The notes below the pieces were generated by a model that saw only the letters and a program-made list of their open reading frames with translations, made no database searches and was not told where the DNA came from. A stretch of 64,000 bases of DNA from Caulobacter mirabilis. GTDB lineage: Bacteria > Pseudomonadota > Alphaproteobacteria > Caulobacterales > Caulobacteraceae. Where the stretch lies: positions 1,426,001 to 1,490,000 of the forward strand of contig NZ_CP024201.1 in NCBI RefSeq assembly GCF_002749615.1, given 5' to 3'. Shown piece after piece: positions 19,204 through 30,102 of the stretch. A program made the translations under genes and the position numbers. The stretch's first letter is position 1. Every line of letters begins with the position of its first letter.

Positions 19204-19230
19204 GGCGGGTCTCCGTCGAGCGGGCTTATA

Positions 19231-19253
19231 ATTTCATACCGTTTCGCATAAAT
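19231..19253. promoter_or_regulatory. Imperfect inverted repeat in the GST/TetR intergenic region
   Basis: ATTTCATAC-cgttt-CGCATAAAT matches as an inverted repeat at 7 of 9 positions. It lies in the AT-rich 77-base gap between divergent genes, where a TetR-family repressor normally binds to shut off both. The assignment to this TetR is inference from position. Confidence 0.4.
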
Positions 19254-19280
19254 ATGCGGCGGTCAAGGTTTGTTTGCGAC

Positions 19281-19895
19281 ATGGTACAAAAATCAGAAGG
19301 TCGGGGGCGGGGGCGTCCTCGCAGCTATGATCCGGACGCGGCGTTGGCCGCGGCCCGCGACGCCTTCTGGGAGGCGGGCTACTCCGCCACATCGCTCGAC
19401 GACCTCGCCGCGGCGACTGGCATGAACCGGCCCAGCCTCTACGCCGCGTTCGGGGACAAGCACTCGCTCTACCTCGCCGCCCTCAAGGGGCAGGCGGAGG
19501 GGATGCTGGCGGCCACCCGGGCCGGGCTGGCGTTCCGGGGCGACCTGAAGGCGACGCTGGCGAACTTTTACAGCCGGGCCGTCGATCTCTACATCGGGGA
19601 CCGGGACAGCGGCCGCGGCTGTTTCCTGGTCGGCACGGCGCTGGCCGACGCGGTGTCCGACGTCGAGGTTCGCGCCGTCCTGAGGGAATCGTTCGAGCAG
19701 ATGGACACTCTGATGGCGGAGCGATTGCAGAGGGCGGTCGTGGACGGCGACCTGCCGGCGGACGCCGATGTGCCGACCCTGACCTACGTCGCCATGAGCG
19801 CGCTGCACGGGTTGGCGATCCGGTCCCGCGCAGGCTTCTCCCGCGAGGCGCTGGGAAGGCTGGCGAACGCCGCCGCCACAGCGGTTTGCGGCTAG
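19281..19895 (+). CDS. TetR/AcrR-family transcriptional regulator
   Basis: The start MVQKSEGRGRGRPR is preferred to an upstream ATG at 19254, because the basic arm GRGRPR plus HTH begins right after it. The product is 204 residues. The HTH (about 30-60) reads SLDDLAAATGMNRPSLYAAFGDK, a typical TetR recognition region. The C-terminal domain (70-200) resembles the TetR_C of repressors that control detoxification genes. It is divergent from the GST gene with a candidate operator between them; the ligand is unknown. Confidence 0.9.
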   Translation: MVQKSEGRGRGRPRSYDPDAALAAARDAFWEAGYSATSLDDLAAATGMNRPSLYAAFGDKHSLYLAALKGQAEGMLAATRAGLAFRGDLKATLANFYSRAVDLYIGDRDSGRGCFLVGTALADAVSDVEVRAVLRESFEQMDTLMAERLQRAVVDGDLPADADVPTLTYVAMSALHGLAIRSRAGFSREALGRLANAAATAVCG

Positions 19896-19914
19896 GCCGC
19901 CAGCGCCAAATCCA

Positions 19915-19945
19915 TTGACATAATCACATAAAGATATCTTTATGT
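19915..19945 (+). promoter_or_regulatory. Promoter and 20-bp palindromic operator of the met operon
   Basis: TTGACA (19915-19920) is a perfect -35 box. From 19926 to 19945 runs the perfect palindrome ACATAAAGATATCTTTATGT, which covers the -10 region and the first ATG (19942-19944) of the regulator gene. With a 17-base spacer the -10 would be CTTTAT (3 of 6 matches), placing the transcript start near 19950, so a leaderless mRNA beginning at the second ATG (19951) is possible. An ArsR-type dimer bound here would block its own operon. Autoregulation in response to SAH or SAM, as in SahR-type regulators, is inference. Confidence 0.6.
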
Positions 19946-20922
19946 CCCATATGAAGCTGTCTTCCGCACAGACGGTCGAAATCCTGCGCGCCGCCGGCGA
20001 GCCGACGCGGCTGCGCATGCTCGCCCTGCTGGCGCGGGAGGAGTTGTCGGTGCTGGAGCTGTGCCGCGTCCTGGACCAGAGCCAACCCCGGGTTTCGCGT
20101 CATCTGAAGCTGCTGGCGGAGGCCGGGCTGGTCGAACGCTTCCCCGACGGGGCCTGGGTCTTCTATCGGCTCGCCGCGGGCGGCGGCGGTCGGATGCTGG
20201 CCGACCATGTGCTGGCGTTGATCGACGCCGACGACGCGACGGTCCGCCGCGACGCCGAGCAGCTGGCCCAGGTCGAGACCGAGCGATCGTCCGAAGCCGC
20301 CGCCTACTTCGCTCGCAACGCCGCGCGCTGGGACGAGATCCGCTCGCTCTACGTCTCCGAGGCCGAGGTCGAGGCCGCGATCGAGGCGGCCGCGGGCGAG
20401 GGACCGGTCGGCCGTTTGGTGGACCTGGGGGCCGGCACCGGCCGGATGCTGACTCTGCTCGGCGGCCGGGCGAGCCGGGCGCTCGGCCTGGACCTGTCGC
20501 AGCAGATGCTGAACATCGCCCGGCTGAATGTCGGCGAGGCGGGGCTGTCGATCTGCGAGCTGCGCCACGGCGACATCTTCGCCACCGGTCTGCCCGACCA
20601 GAGCGCGGACCTCGTCACCGTTCATCAGGTGCTTCACTACCTGGGCGACCCGGCGGCCGCCGTCGCCGAAGCCGGCCGGCTGGTCGCCCGGGGCGGCCGC
20701 CTGCTGATCATCGATTTCGCGCCGCACACGCTGGAGTTCCTGCGCGAACAGCACCAGCACCGCCGCCTCGGCTTCTCCGACGAGGAGATCGAGCGCTGGT
20801 TCGCCGCCTCGGGCCTGGCGCTGAAACGCACCCAGGCCCTGCCCCCCGTCTCGGGGGAGGGGCTCACCGTCAAGATCTGGACGGGCATCCGCCCGGCCTT
20901 CGCCGAAAGGAGCGCCGCATGA
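19942..20922 (+). CDS. Fused ArsR-family regulator / SAM-dependent methyltransferase
   Basis: The 326-residue protein has an N-terminal ArsR winged helix (about 5-90, with LDQSQPRVSRHLKLLAEAGLV as recognition helix and no metal-binding CxC), followed by a class I methyltransferase (about 140-310) with motif I LVDLGAGTGRML near 160 and LGLDLSQQM after it. The domain that reads SAM or SAH is thus joined to the DNA-binding one. It heads the methionine operon and its start lies inside a palindromic operator. Its stop overlaps the metF start (ATGA). The start is ATG 19942, with 19951 (MKLSSAQT) equally possible. Whether the methyltransferase half is catalytic cannot be told. Confidence 0.88.
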   Translation: MSHMKLSSAQTVEILRAAGEPTRLRMLALLAREELSVLELCRVLDQSQPRVSRHLKLLAEAGLVERFPDGAWVFYRLAAGGGGRMLADHVLALIDADDATVRRDAEQLAQVETERSSEAAAYFARNAARWDEIRSLYVSEAEVEAAIEAAAGEGPVGRLVDLGAGTGRMLTLLGGRASRALGLDLSQQMLNIARLNVGEAGLSICELRHGDIFATGLPDQSADLVTVHQVLHYLGDPAAAVAEAGRLVARGGRLLIIDFAPHTLEFLREQHQHRRLGFSDEEIERWFAASGLALKRTQALPPVSGEGLTVKIWTGIRPAFAERSAA

Positions 20923-21860
20923 GTTCCGCGCCCGCCGCCCGTCGTGTCATCGGTCCGGTCGCCCGGTCCGGGGAGCGCGCCGCCCGCCCGCTTGGCATCA
21001 GTTTCGAGTTCTTCCCGCCGAAGACGCCGGAGATGGAGGCCAACCTGTGGTCGGCCATCCGTCGGCTGGAGCCGCTCGCGCCCGACTTCGTCTCGGTCAC
21101 CTACGGCGCCGGCGGCTCGACCCGCGAGCGCACGCACCGGACGGTGAAGCGGATCATCGACGAGACTTCGCTGAAGCCCGCCGCGCACCTGACCTGCGTG
21201 GAGGCCTCGCGCGAGGAGGTCGACGAGGTCATCCGCGAATATTGGGCCGCCGGGGTGCGCCACATCGTCAGCCTGCGTGGCGACCCGCCCAGCGGCATCG
21301 GCGGCGTCTATACGCCCCGCGCCGACGGCTACGCCAACGCCACCGAACTGACCCAGGCGATCACCGCCATCAACCCGTTCGAGGTGCTGGTCGGCGTCTA
21401 TCCGGAAGGTCACCCGGAAAGTCCCAACCTCGCCCACGACATCGATGTCCTGAAGGCCAAGGTCGACGCCGGCGCGACGCGCGGCATCAGCCAGTTCTTC
21501 TTCGACATCGACGCCTTCCTGCGTTTCATCGACAAGGCGCGCTCGGCCGGGATCACCATTCCGATCTCGCCCGGCATCATGCCGGTCAGCAACTACAAGG
21601 GCCTGGTGAAGATGGCCGCCGCCTGCGGGACCTCGCTGCCGTCCTGGCTGGGCAACCTGTTCGACGGCCTGGACGACGATCCCGAGACGCGCCGGCTGAT
21701 CGCCTGCTCCGTCGCCGCCGAGATGTGCGCCAAGCTCGAGGAGCAAGGCTTCAGCGACTTCCACTTCTACACCCTGAACCGGGCCGATCTGGTCTACGCC
21801 ATCTGCCGCGTGCTCGGCGTGCGGGAAACGGCGTCGTCGTCGTCGGAGGCTGCGGCATGA
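20919..21860 (+). CDS. metF: Methylenetetrahydrofolate reductase
   Basis: The 313-residue product has the MetF motifs: SFEFFPPKT near 28 (catalytic Glu), SVTYGAGGSTRE, HLTCV and LRGDPP. It reduces 5,10-methylene-THF to 5-methyl-THF with FADH2/NADH and supplies the methyl group for MetH. AAAGGAG lies 6 bases before the ATG and the gene overlaps the upstream regulator (ATGA). It continues directly into the metallo-beta-lactamase gene, also ATGA-overlapping. The residues before GISFEFF form a short non-conserved leader. Confidence 0.96.
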   Translation: MSSAPAARRVIGPVARSGERAARPLGISFEFFPPKTPEMEANLWSAIRRLEPLAPDFVSVTYGAGGSTRERTHRTVKRIIDETSLKPAAHLTCVEASREEVDEVIREYWAAGVRHIVSLRGDPPSGIGGVYTPRADGYANATELTQAITAINPFEVLVGVYPEGHPESPNLAHDIDVLKAKVDAGATRGISQFFFDIDAFLRFIDKARSAGITIPISPGIMPVSNYKGLVKMAAACGTSLPSWLGNLFDGLDDDPETRRLIACSVAAEMCAKLEEQGFSDFHFYTLNRADLVYAICRVLGVRETASSSSEAAA

Positions 21861-22720
21861 GGTTGCGAGCCCTTCTGCTCGGCGCGGCGGCCGCGCTTGT
21901 CGCCGTCGCCGCCCAGGCCCACGAAAAGCCCGCCTGGCCCGCCAACTGGACCCAACCGACCGAGCCCTTCCACCTGGCCGACAACCTCTACTACGTCGGC
22001 AGCGCGGGGCTCTCGGCCTGGCTGCTGACCACGCCCAAGGGCCACATCCTGATCGATGCGCCGATGGCGGAGAACGTCCCGGCCATCGAGGCCAACATCC
22101 GCAAGCTGGGCTTCCGGGTCGAGGACGTGAAGATTCTGCTCAACAGCCACGCCCACTTCGACCACGCCGCCGGCCTGGCCGCGATCAAGCGCGACAGCGG
22201 GGCCCAGCTGGCCGCCGCCGCCGGCGATGTCCAGCAGCTCCAGACCGGAACCTATGTCGGCGTCGAGACGCGGGCCGACCTGAAGTTCCCGCCGGTCAAG
22301 GTGGACCGCGTCCTCAAGGACGGCGACACCGTCAGCCTGGGCGGCGTGACCCTGACCGCCCGCGTCACGGCCGGCCACAGCCCGGGCTGCACCACCTGGG
22401 CCTTCCCGCTGAAGGTCGACGGCCGGACGCGGCAGGCGCTCTACTACTGCTCGACCTCGGTGGCGCTGAACAGGCTGGCGCCGAAACCGCAGTATCCGGG
22501 CATCGTCGACGACTATCGAAAGACCTTCCGGACCCTGGAAGCGACGAAGGCCGACGTCTTCCTGGCCCCGCACGCCGAACAGTTCGATCTCGCCGAGAAG
22601 CGCGCGCGCCTCAAGCCGGGCCGACCGAACCCCTTCGTCGATCCGACGGAACTGCAACGCATCGTCGCCGAGTCCAAGGCGGACTTCGAAGCGGCCTGCG
22701 CCAAGCAAGGATGCAAGTGA
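21857..22720 (+). CDS. Subclass B3 metallo-beta-lactamase (CAU-1-like)
   Basis: The 287-residue protein has a signal peptide (about 22 residues, VAAQA|HEKP) and the B3 zinc sites: HAHFDH (His116, His118, Asp120, His121 in BBL numbering), His196 in AGHSPGCT and His263 in APHAEQF. B3 enzymes lack the Cys221 ligand, and here the region reads YYCSTSV, with Ser at the equivalent position. The known member CAU-1 of Caulobacter is of this class; the exact substrate profile here is inferred. It starts inside the metF stop (ATGA) and its own stop overlaps metH1 (TGATG), so it is part of the methionine operon. A second role unrelated to beta-lactams is possible. Confidence 0.9.
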   Translation: MRLRALLLGAAAALVAVAAQAHEKPAWPANWTQPTEPFHLADNLYYVGSAGLSAWLLTTPKGHILIDAPMAENVPAIEANIRKLGFRVEDVKILLNSHAHFDHAAGLAAIKRDSGAQLAAAAGDVQQLQTGTYVGVETRADLKFPPVKVDRVLKDGDTVSLGGVTLTARVTAGHSPGCTTWAFPLKVDGRTRQALYYCSTSVALNRLAPKPQYPGIVDDYRKTFRTLEATKADVFLAPHAEQFDLAEKRARLKPGRPNPFVDPTELQRIVAESKADFEAACAKQGCK

Positions 22721-23781
22721 TGACCCGCGCCGAACGCATCGAGGCCCTGAAGCGCATCTCCAGGGAGCGCATCCTGATCCTGGACGGCTCCTGGGGCGTG
22801 ATGTTCCAGAAGGAGGGCCTCTCTGAAGAGGACTTCCGCGCCGACCTGTTCCCAGACCATCCCGGACAGCTGAAGGGCAACAACGACATCCTGTGCCTGA
22901 CCCGGCCCGACCTGGTCAGCAAGCTGCACGACGCCTACTACGCCGCCGGGGCCGACATCTCCGAGACCAACACCTTCAGCGCCACCTGGATCGCGCAGGA
23001 GGACTACAAGCTCGAGAGCGCGGTGCGGGACATCAACCTGCGCGGCGCGCAGCTGGCGCGTGAGGTCGCTGATCGCTGGACGGCCGCCGAGCCGGACAAG
23101 CCGCGCTTCGTCGCCGGCTCGATCGGGCCGCTGAACAAGATGCTGTCGATGTCGTCGGACGTGAACGATCCCGGCGCGCGGCTGATCACCTTCGACCAGG
23201 TCTACGACGCCTACCGCGAGCAGGTGCTGGCCCTGCACGAGGGCGGGGTGGACCTGTATCTGATCGAGACCATCACCGACACGCTGAACTGCAAGGCGGC
23301 GATCAAGGCCATCCTCGACCTCGAGGACGAGGGCTACGAGGCGCTGCCGATCTGGATCAGCGGCACCATCACCGACCGCTCGGGCCGCACCCTGTCGGGC
23401 CAGACGGCCGAGGCCTTCTGGAACAGCGTCAAGCACGCCAAGCCCTTCGCCGTGGGCTTCAACTGCGCGCTCGGCGCCGACCTGATGCGGCCGCACATCG
23501 CCGAACTGGCGCGGGTGGCCGACACCCTGGTCGCGGCCTATCCCAACGCCGGCTTGCCCAACGCCATGGGCCAGTACGACGAGGAGCCGCACGAGACCGC
23601 CCACGAGCTGCACGAATGGGCCAAGGACGGCATCGTCAACATCCTGGGCGGTTGCTGCGGCACCACGCCCGACCACATCAGGCACGTCGCCGACGAGGTG
23701 AGGGGCGTGACCCCGCGCCAGATCCCGGAACGGCCCAAGGCCATGCGCCTGGCCGGGCTGGAGCCGTTCGAGCTGGTCTGA
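22720..23781 (+). CDS. metH: Methionine synthase, homocysteine-binding domain (split metH, part 1)
   Basis: The 353-residue protein is the homocysteine S-methyltransferase barrel of MetH. The three Zn-binding Cys residues are present: one in GFNCALGAD and the pair in LGGCCGTTPDH. It activates homocysteine thiolate for methyl transfer from methylcobalamin. The ATG overlaps the previous stop (TGATG), with AAGG upstream. An ATG 9 bases earlier is weaker. The rest of MetH (pterin, B12 and reactivation domains) is encoded about 1 kb downstream, so this is a true split gene and not a frameshift: the protein ends in its natural C-terminal stretch and another gene follows immediately. Confidence 0.95.
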   Translation: MTRAERIEALKRISRERILILDGSWGVMFQKEGLSEEDFRADLFPDHPGQLKGNNDILCLTRPDLVSKLHDAYYAAGADISETNTFSATWIAQEDYKLESAVRDINLRGAQLAREVADRWTAAEPDKPRFVAGSIGPLNKMLSMSSDVNDPGARLITFDQVYDAYREQVLALHEGGVDLYLIETITDTLNCKAAIKAILDLEDEGYEALPIWISGTITDRSGRTLSGQTAEAFWNSVKHAKPFAVGFNCALGADLMRPHIAELARVADTLVAAYPNAGLPNAMGQYDEEPHETAHELHEWAKDGIVNILGGCCGTTPDHIRHVADEVRGVTPRQIPERPKAMRLAGLEPFELV

Positions 23782-24287
23782 TGGGGCTGTTCGACATTTT
23801 CAAACGGGCGGCGCCGAAGGCCTTCGGGTTTGAGTCGTGGGCTCAGGTCGCGGAACAAGAACTGCTTGAGAAGCAACAAGCCCTCACGAGTGACTATGGC
23901 TTGGGTCGCTGGGACCGCTGGGATGCCGATCTCGCAAACGGAAAACTGACCTTCTCCCACGAGGGGCGGGTGAGGCTTGTGGCGAGTATCCAGATCGTCG
24001 GCACGCGAGGAAGCGAGGACTGGCTTTGGGCTTGGGCGAACGAGTCCCTTCCGCCGGCCTACTGCGCGGACGCGCTGCTAACGCGGACATTTGGACACGA
24101 CTTCGGCGTCGATGTTCTTTCGAGCCCTAGTGTCAAAGCTGCTGATCTCGATGCGATGGCTTGGCGGCTGACTGCGGCGACGGCGAAGCTTACCGACGCT
24201 CTCGGCGCCTATCGTGGTCCAACCGGACGAGGGGAAAGCGCGGTGTTCTTCACCATCAAGTCGTTGATCCTGACGGAACTGAACTGA
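23781..24287 (+). CDS. Conserved small protein between metH halves (DUF6882-like)
   Basis: The 168-residue protein starts in the stop of metH1 (TGATG). It has no signal peptide or membrane helix. A Trp-rich centre (LTFSHEGRVRLVASIQIVGT, then DWLWAWANES, around residues 53-84) resembles the DUF6882 family, which has no known function. The gene uses noticeably more A/T in third codon positions than its neighbours, which may point to a different origin. It sits between the two parts of methionine synthase, so it is cotranscribed with them. I make no functional claim. Confidence 0.72.
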   Translation: MGLFDIFKRAAPKAFGFESWAQVAEQELLEKQQALTSDYGLGRWDRWDADLANGKLTFSHEGRVRLVASIQIVGTRGSEDWLWAWANESLPPAYCADALLTRTFGHDFGVDVLSSPSVKAADLDAMAWRLTAATAKLTDALGAYRGPTGRGESAVFFTIKSLILTELN

Positions 24288-24344
24288 TGAGAGGCCAGAG
24301 TTTCGTGATCATGATCAGCTGTGCGCCATCAGCACGGGCCTGTC

Positions 24345-24716
24345 ATGGCTGATCTCAAGCTCTCCGCCGTCGAGACCGAACAGGTGCGCGACGTGCGCAG
24401 CCGACTGAACCGCAAGGCGGTCAGCGAGGCGGCGCTGAACGCCCTGGGCGCGGCCTTCCTGCAGACCTGCGGGCGGGTCGACATCGGCGCGTCCGAACCG
24501 GTCGCCGTCACCAACCTGTCCGGCGAGCTGGTGGTGAAGGCCGCGGCGACGGCCGACATGAAGCTGTTGGCCCGGCTGGTCGCCACCCTCGCCGAACACC
24601 GCCAGAAGACCCCCAAGGTCTGGACCGCGCTGGTCGCCGCCGGCGCGCCCCAGGCTATCCTCAGCCGCCGCCTCGTGCTGGCCGGCCGCGAGGCGCCCGC
24701 GGAGGTCGCGCCTTGA
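24345..24716 (+). CDS. Hypothetical protein between metH halves
   Basis: The 123-residue protein begins MADLKLSAVE. It has no signal peptide and no membrane helix; it is mostly helical, with Ala/Val/Leu-rich segments and a charged N-terminal third. I do not recognise a family. It follows the previous gene by 57 bases and is followed by a dispersed repeat (24729-24808) and metH2. Codon use is GC-rich like the host. It is probably part of the operon; a link to methionine synthesis is only positional. Confidence 0.6.
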   Translation: MADLKLSAVETEQVRDVRSRLNRKAVSEAALNALGAAFLQTCGRVDIGASEPVAVTNLSGELVVKAAATADMKLLARLVATLAEHRQKTPKVWTALVAAGAPQAILSRRLVLAGREAPAEVAP

Positions 24717-24728
24717 TTTTCCATCCGC

Positions 24729-24808
24729 CCATCCCCGCGAAGGCGGGGATCCAAGCTGAATTAAACGCGGCCGAAGCGCCGCTTGGGCCCCCGCTTTCGC
24801 GGGGGTGT
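24729..24808. repeat. Dispersed inverted repeat, family A copy 2
   Basis: Arms CCCCGCGAAGGCGGGGATCC (24733-24752) and GGGCCCCCGCTTTCGCGGGG (24785-24804) are inverted and about 32 bases apart. The right arm ends 3 bases before the ribosome site GGAG of metH2, so it forms the last part of that gene's leader inside the operon. Confidence 0.8.
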
Positions 24809-24819
24809 TCGGAGTTCTA

Positions 24820-27491
<2,672 letters not shown>

Positions 27492-27492
<1 letters not shown>

Positions 27493-27872
27493 TGGCTGAC
27501 AGAGATCGTTCCAAAGACCTTTTGATCGTTGGCGTGGCGGGCCTGGCGGCCGGCCTGGCGGTGGGGGCCCTGGTCCTCGATTCGCAGCGGCCCGGGCGTT
27601 TCCGCAAGCGCGGCTGGCTCGAGGTGGCGCCCGAGGACGATGACCGGCTGGTGATGGCCGACGATCTGATCAAGCGCGGCCGTCTGAAGAACATGACCCG
27701 CGCCGCCGTGCAGAAGCTGCTCGGCGCGGCCACTCCGACCGACCGATTCCCCGGCGCCCTGGCCTACAGGCTGGGTCTGGAGCGCAGCTACATGCCGGTC
27801 GACTTCGAGTGGCTGGTCATCCAGTTCGACGGCGGCGACCGCGTCACCCAGTACTGGATCGCCACCGACTAG
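27492..27872 (+). CDS. Small membrane-anchored BamE/SmpA-like protein
   Basis: It starts with GTG inside the metH2 stop (TAGTG). The 126-residue product has an N-terminal hydrophobic stretch (10-27, [20 protein letters not shown]), then charged residues and a small beta domain (60-126) with the pattern 'G..T..AVQKLLGAATPTD...YRLG' and 'WLVIQFDGGDRVTQYW', reminiscent of the BamE/SmpA fold. It has no lipobox. Its place at the end of a methionine operon is probably accidental. The fold assignment is weak. Confidence 0.62.
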
Positions 27873-27882
27873 GACACTTCGA

Positions 27883-27939
27883 CGGGGACGGGCGCGTGGC
27901 GGTCAGAGGGGACCCGCTCCACGCATCCGCCCCCGTCCC
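27883..27939. terminator. Imperfect inverted repeat between convergent genes
   Basis: CGGGGACGGGCGCGTGG (27883-27899) faces CCACGC-atcc-GCCCCCGTCCC (27919-27939). The hairpin is imperfect and lacks a T-run, but its position between converging gene ends fits a shared terminator. Confidence 0.35.
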
Positions 27940-27948
27940 GGAAGGCGC

Positions 27949-29982
27949 CTAGCGCGCCGCCGGAGCTTGGACGCCGACCTCCGCCAGGAGCGGGGCAGGC
28001 GTGAACAGGACGCCATCCTTGATGACCAGCGCGACCTTGCGGACATCGCTCATCCGCACGGTCGGATCGCCGTCGACCAGGACCATGTCGGCCAGCTTGC
28101 CGGGCCGGATCGAGCCGAGCGTGGCGTCGAGCCCCGCGACCTTGGCCGAACCGAACGTCGCCATGTGCAGGACGTCGACCGTGGGGATGCCGGCCTCGGC
28201 GTAGAGTTCCAACTCGCGCTGGTAGGTGAAGCCGGCCATCTGGTCGGTGCCCGGCACCAGGGCCACGCCGCCGCGATGCAGGGCGGCGAGCAGCTGCTGC
28301 ATCCGCTGGAAGGAGAGGGCGTTGCGCTTCTGCTCCTCGGGCGTGCGCGCCAGTCCGCCGCCGTAGGTCATCCGGCGCAGGACCGCGGGCAGGCGGTCGG
28401 ACACTGCGGCCTGGGCCGGGGCCGGTTCGCCGACGCGGCCGAGCAGGCTGTTCTCGTAGAGCGAGAAGGTCGGGTCGACGGCCACGCCGCGGTCGCGCAG
28501 ATAGGCGATGAAGTCGCGGGTGCGCTGGTCGCCGGGGTCGAGCTCCCAGGCGTGTTCGGCGATGGCCGTGATCCGGGTGATGCCGTTGGTCTTGGCGTTG
28601 ATCTCGGGCGGCATGAAGTTCAGCGCCACGAAGTTGAGATGCTGGACCTCGTCGTAGCCGGCGTCGACCGCGTCGCGCAGGGTCATGCCCGCCGGGACGT
28701 GGCCGCTCAGGCGCAGACCGAGCCGATGGGCCTCCGCCGCCGCCACGGGGACCAGCTTCGGGTCGAGCGACGAATAGAGCTTGATCTGGGTCATGCCCTT
28801 GGCGGCGTAGTCGCGGATGATCGTGCGGATCTCGTCGGGCGTCGAGGCCTGCACTTTGATCGGCCCGGAGAGCGGCCCCGGGCCGTCGATGAAGCCGGCG
28901 CGCACGACGCGCGGGCCGACCAGTTCGCCGCTGTCGAAGCGCTTCTTGCGCAGGGCCAACTCGTCGAGGGTGTTGCCCAGATCGCGCGTCGAGGTCACCC
29001 CCGCGGCCAGGTTCAGCGGCCCCTCGTAGTTGAACAGCAGGTGGGCGTGCATGTCCCAGAAGCCGGGCAGCAGGGTCTTGCCCGCGCCGTCGACGATCTC
29101 GGCCCCGGCGGGGATCGCGACCGTCGCCGCCGGCCCGGCCGAGACGATGCGCTGGCCCTCGACCACCACGGTCATGTCCCTGCGCAGGACCTTGGCCTCT
29201 GAGTCGAAGAGCGCCACCGAACGGAAGGCGACGGGCTTGCCCGGACGGCGTCCGAGCTGCGGCGCGCGCGCGATGTCGCGGGCGTCCAGCGCCGCCGCCT
29301 GGGCGTCGGCCAGCACCTTGGCCCTGTCGACGAAGTCCTTGCGCACGGTGAAGGTCCAGGCCGACCCCTCCAGCACCAGCTCGCCCTGCTCGTCGAGCCA
29401 GACCGGCGACGGCGAGAACATCAGGCCGCTGACGGCGTAGAGGCTGATCTTGCGGGTTCCGCCGCCGGCGACGGGCTCCTGGCGGTCGAGCAGGTGCTCC
29501 AGCTTCGCGCGGCCGCCCGGCAGCAGAGGCAACTCGCGCCCCGGCGCCCGCATCAGGGCCCGGGCGAGCATCGCCAGGTCCTCCGACGTCGCCTCGTTGG
29601 GCATGTAGTAGCCCGGGCCGCGCGTGGCGCCCTTGGCGTCCGAGGCGATCCAGCTGGCCTGGCCGCCCTGGCGGGTGAAGCGCTCCGAGATCGGAAGCTT
29701 CATGTAGTTCAGGCCCTCGACCGTCATGCGGACCGGGATCAGGTCGGCCCCGAGCACGACCTCGGCGCGGCTCTCGGAGCCCCGGCCCCGGTCGTTGAAG
29801 CGGTAGGCGGACGTCCGCTTGGAGCCGTCGACCGTGACCGTCATGTCGCCGGACGGGGCGCCGGAGGTCAGGACCACATAGTCGTAGCGGGTCTCGGCCT
29901 GGGCCTGGAACGCGACAGCGGCCAGCGCCAGGGCCGAGGCCGCGCCGGCGATCTGTCGATAGGATCCAGTGAACCGCGCCAT
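27949..29982 (-). CDS. Secreted amidohydrolase-family protein
   Basis: The 677-residue protein begins with a signal peptide (about 30 residues, AFQAQAETR). Residues 30-260 form a beta-rich domain, possibly an unusual N-terminal extension. The amidohydrolase barrel follows: GKTLLPGFWDMHAHLLFN near 330-345 holds the HxH metal motif, with later His in GHVPAG and QHLNF, and Asp in PGTDQMAGF. Such enzymes (imidazolonepropionase/prolidase-like) hydrolyse C-N bonds with one or two metals. The start at 29982 fits the signal peptide and GAGGGGGG upstream; an open extension beyond it is not coding. It is divergent from a LytTR regulator that may control it. Confidence 0.88.
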   Translation of the reverse strand: MARFTGSYRQIAGAASALALAAVAFQAQAETRYDYVVLTSGAPSGDMTVTVDGSKRTSAYRFNDRGRGSESRAEVVLGADLIPVRMTVEGLNYMKLPISERFTRQGGQASWIASDAKGATRGPGYYMPNEATSEDLAMLARALMRAPGRELPLLPGGRAKLEHLLDRQEPVAGGGTRKISLYAVSGLMFSPSPVWLDEQGELVLEGSAWTFTVRKDFVDRAKVLADAQAAALDARDIARAPQLGRRPGKPVAFRSVALFDSEAKVLRRDMTVVVEGQRIVSAGPAATVAIPAGAEIVDGAGKTLLPGFWDMHAHLLFNYEGPLNLAAGVTSTRDLGNTLDELALRKKRFDSGELVGPRVVRAGFIDGPGPLSGPIKVQASTPDEIRTIIRDYAAKGMTQIKLYSSLDPKLVPVAAAEAHRLGLRLSGHVPAGMTLRDAVDAGYDEVQHLNFVALNFMPPEINAKTNGITRITAIAEHAWELDPGDQRTRDFIAYLRDRGVAVDPTFSLYENSLLGRVGEPAPAQAAVSDRLPAVLRRMTYGGGLARTPEEQKRNALSFQRMQQLLAALHRGGVALVPGTDQMAGFTYQRELELYAEAGIPTVDVLHMATFGSAKVAGLDATLGSIRPGKLADMVLVDGDPTVRMSDVRKVALVIKDGVLFTPAPLLAEVGVQAPAAR

Positions 29983-30102
29983 ACGTCTTTTCCCCCCTCG
30001 GCGTTGCGTGCCAGAGTTCCAGCGGGAGATGGGATCGTAACCGTCGTCGCCGACCAAGCCCCTTGCGGCGAACGGTCGAGCGGCGGCGGCGGGAGGTAGC
30101 TT

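Noticed and set aside
19896..19945. SAM-type riboswitch before the met operon
   Set aside because: There is no room between promoter and start for a riboswitch; a protein operator explains the palindrome.
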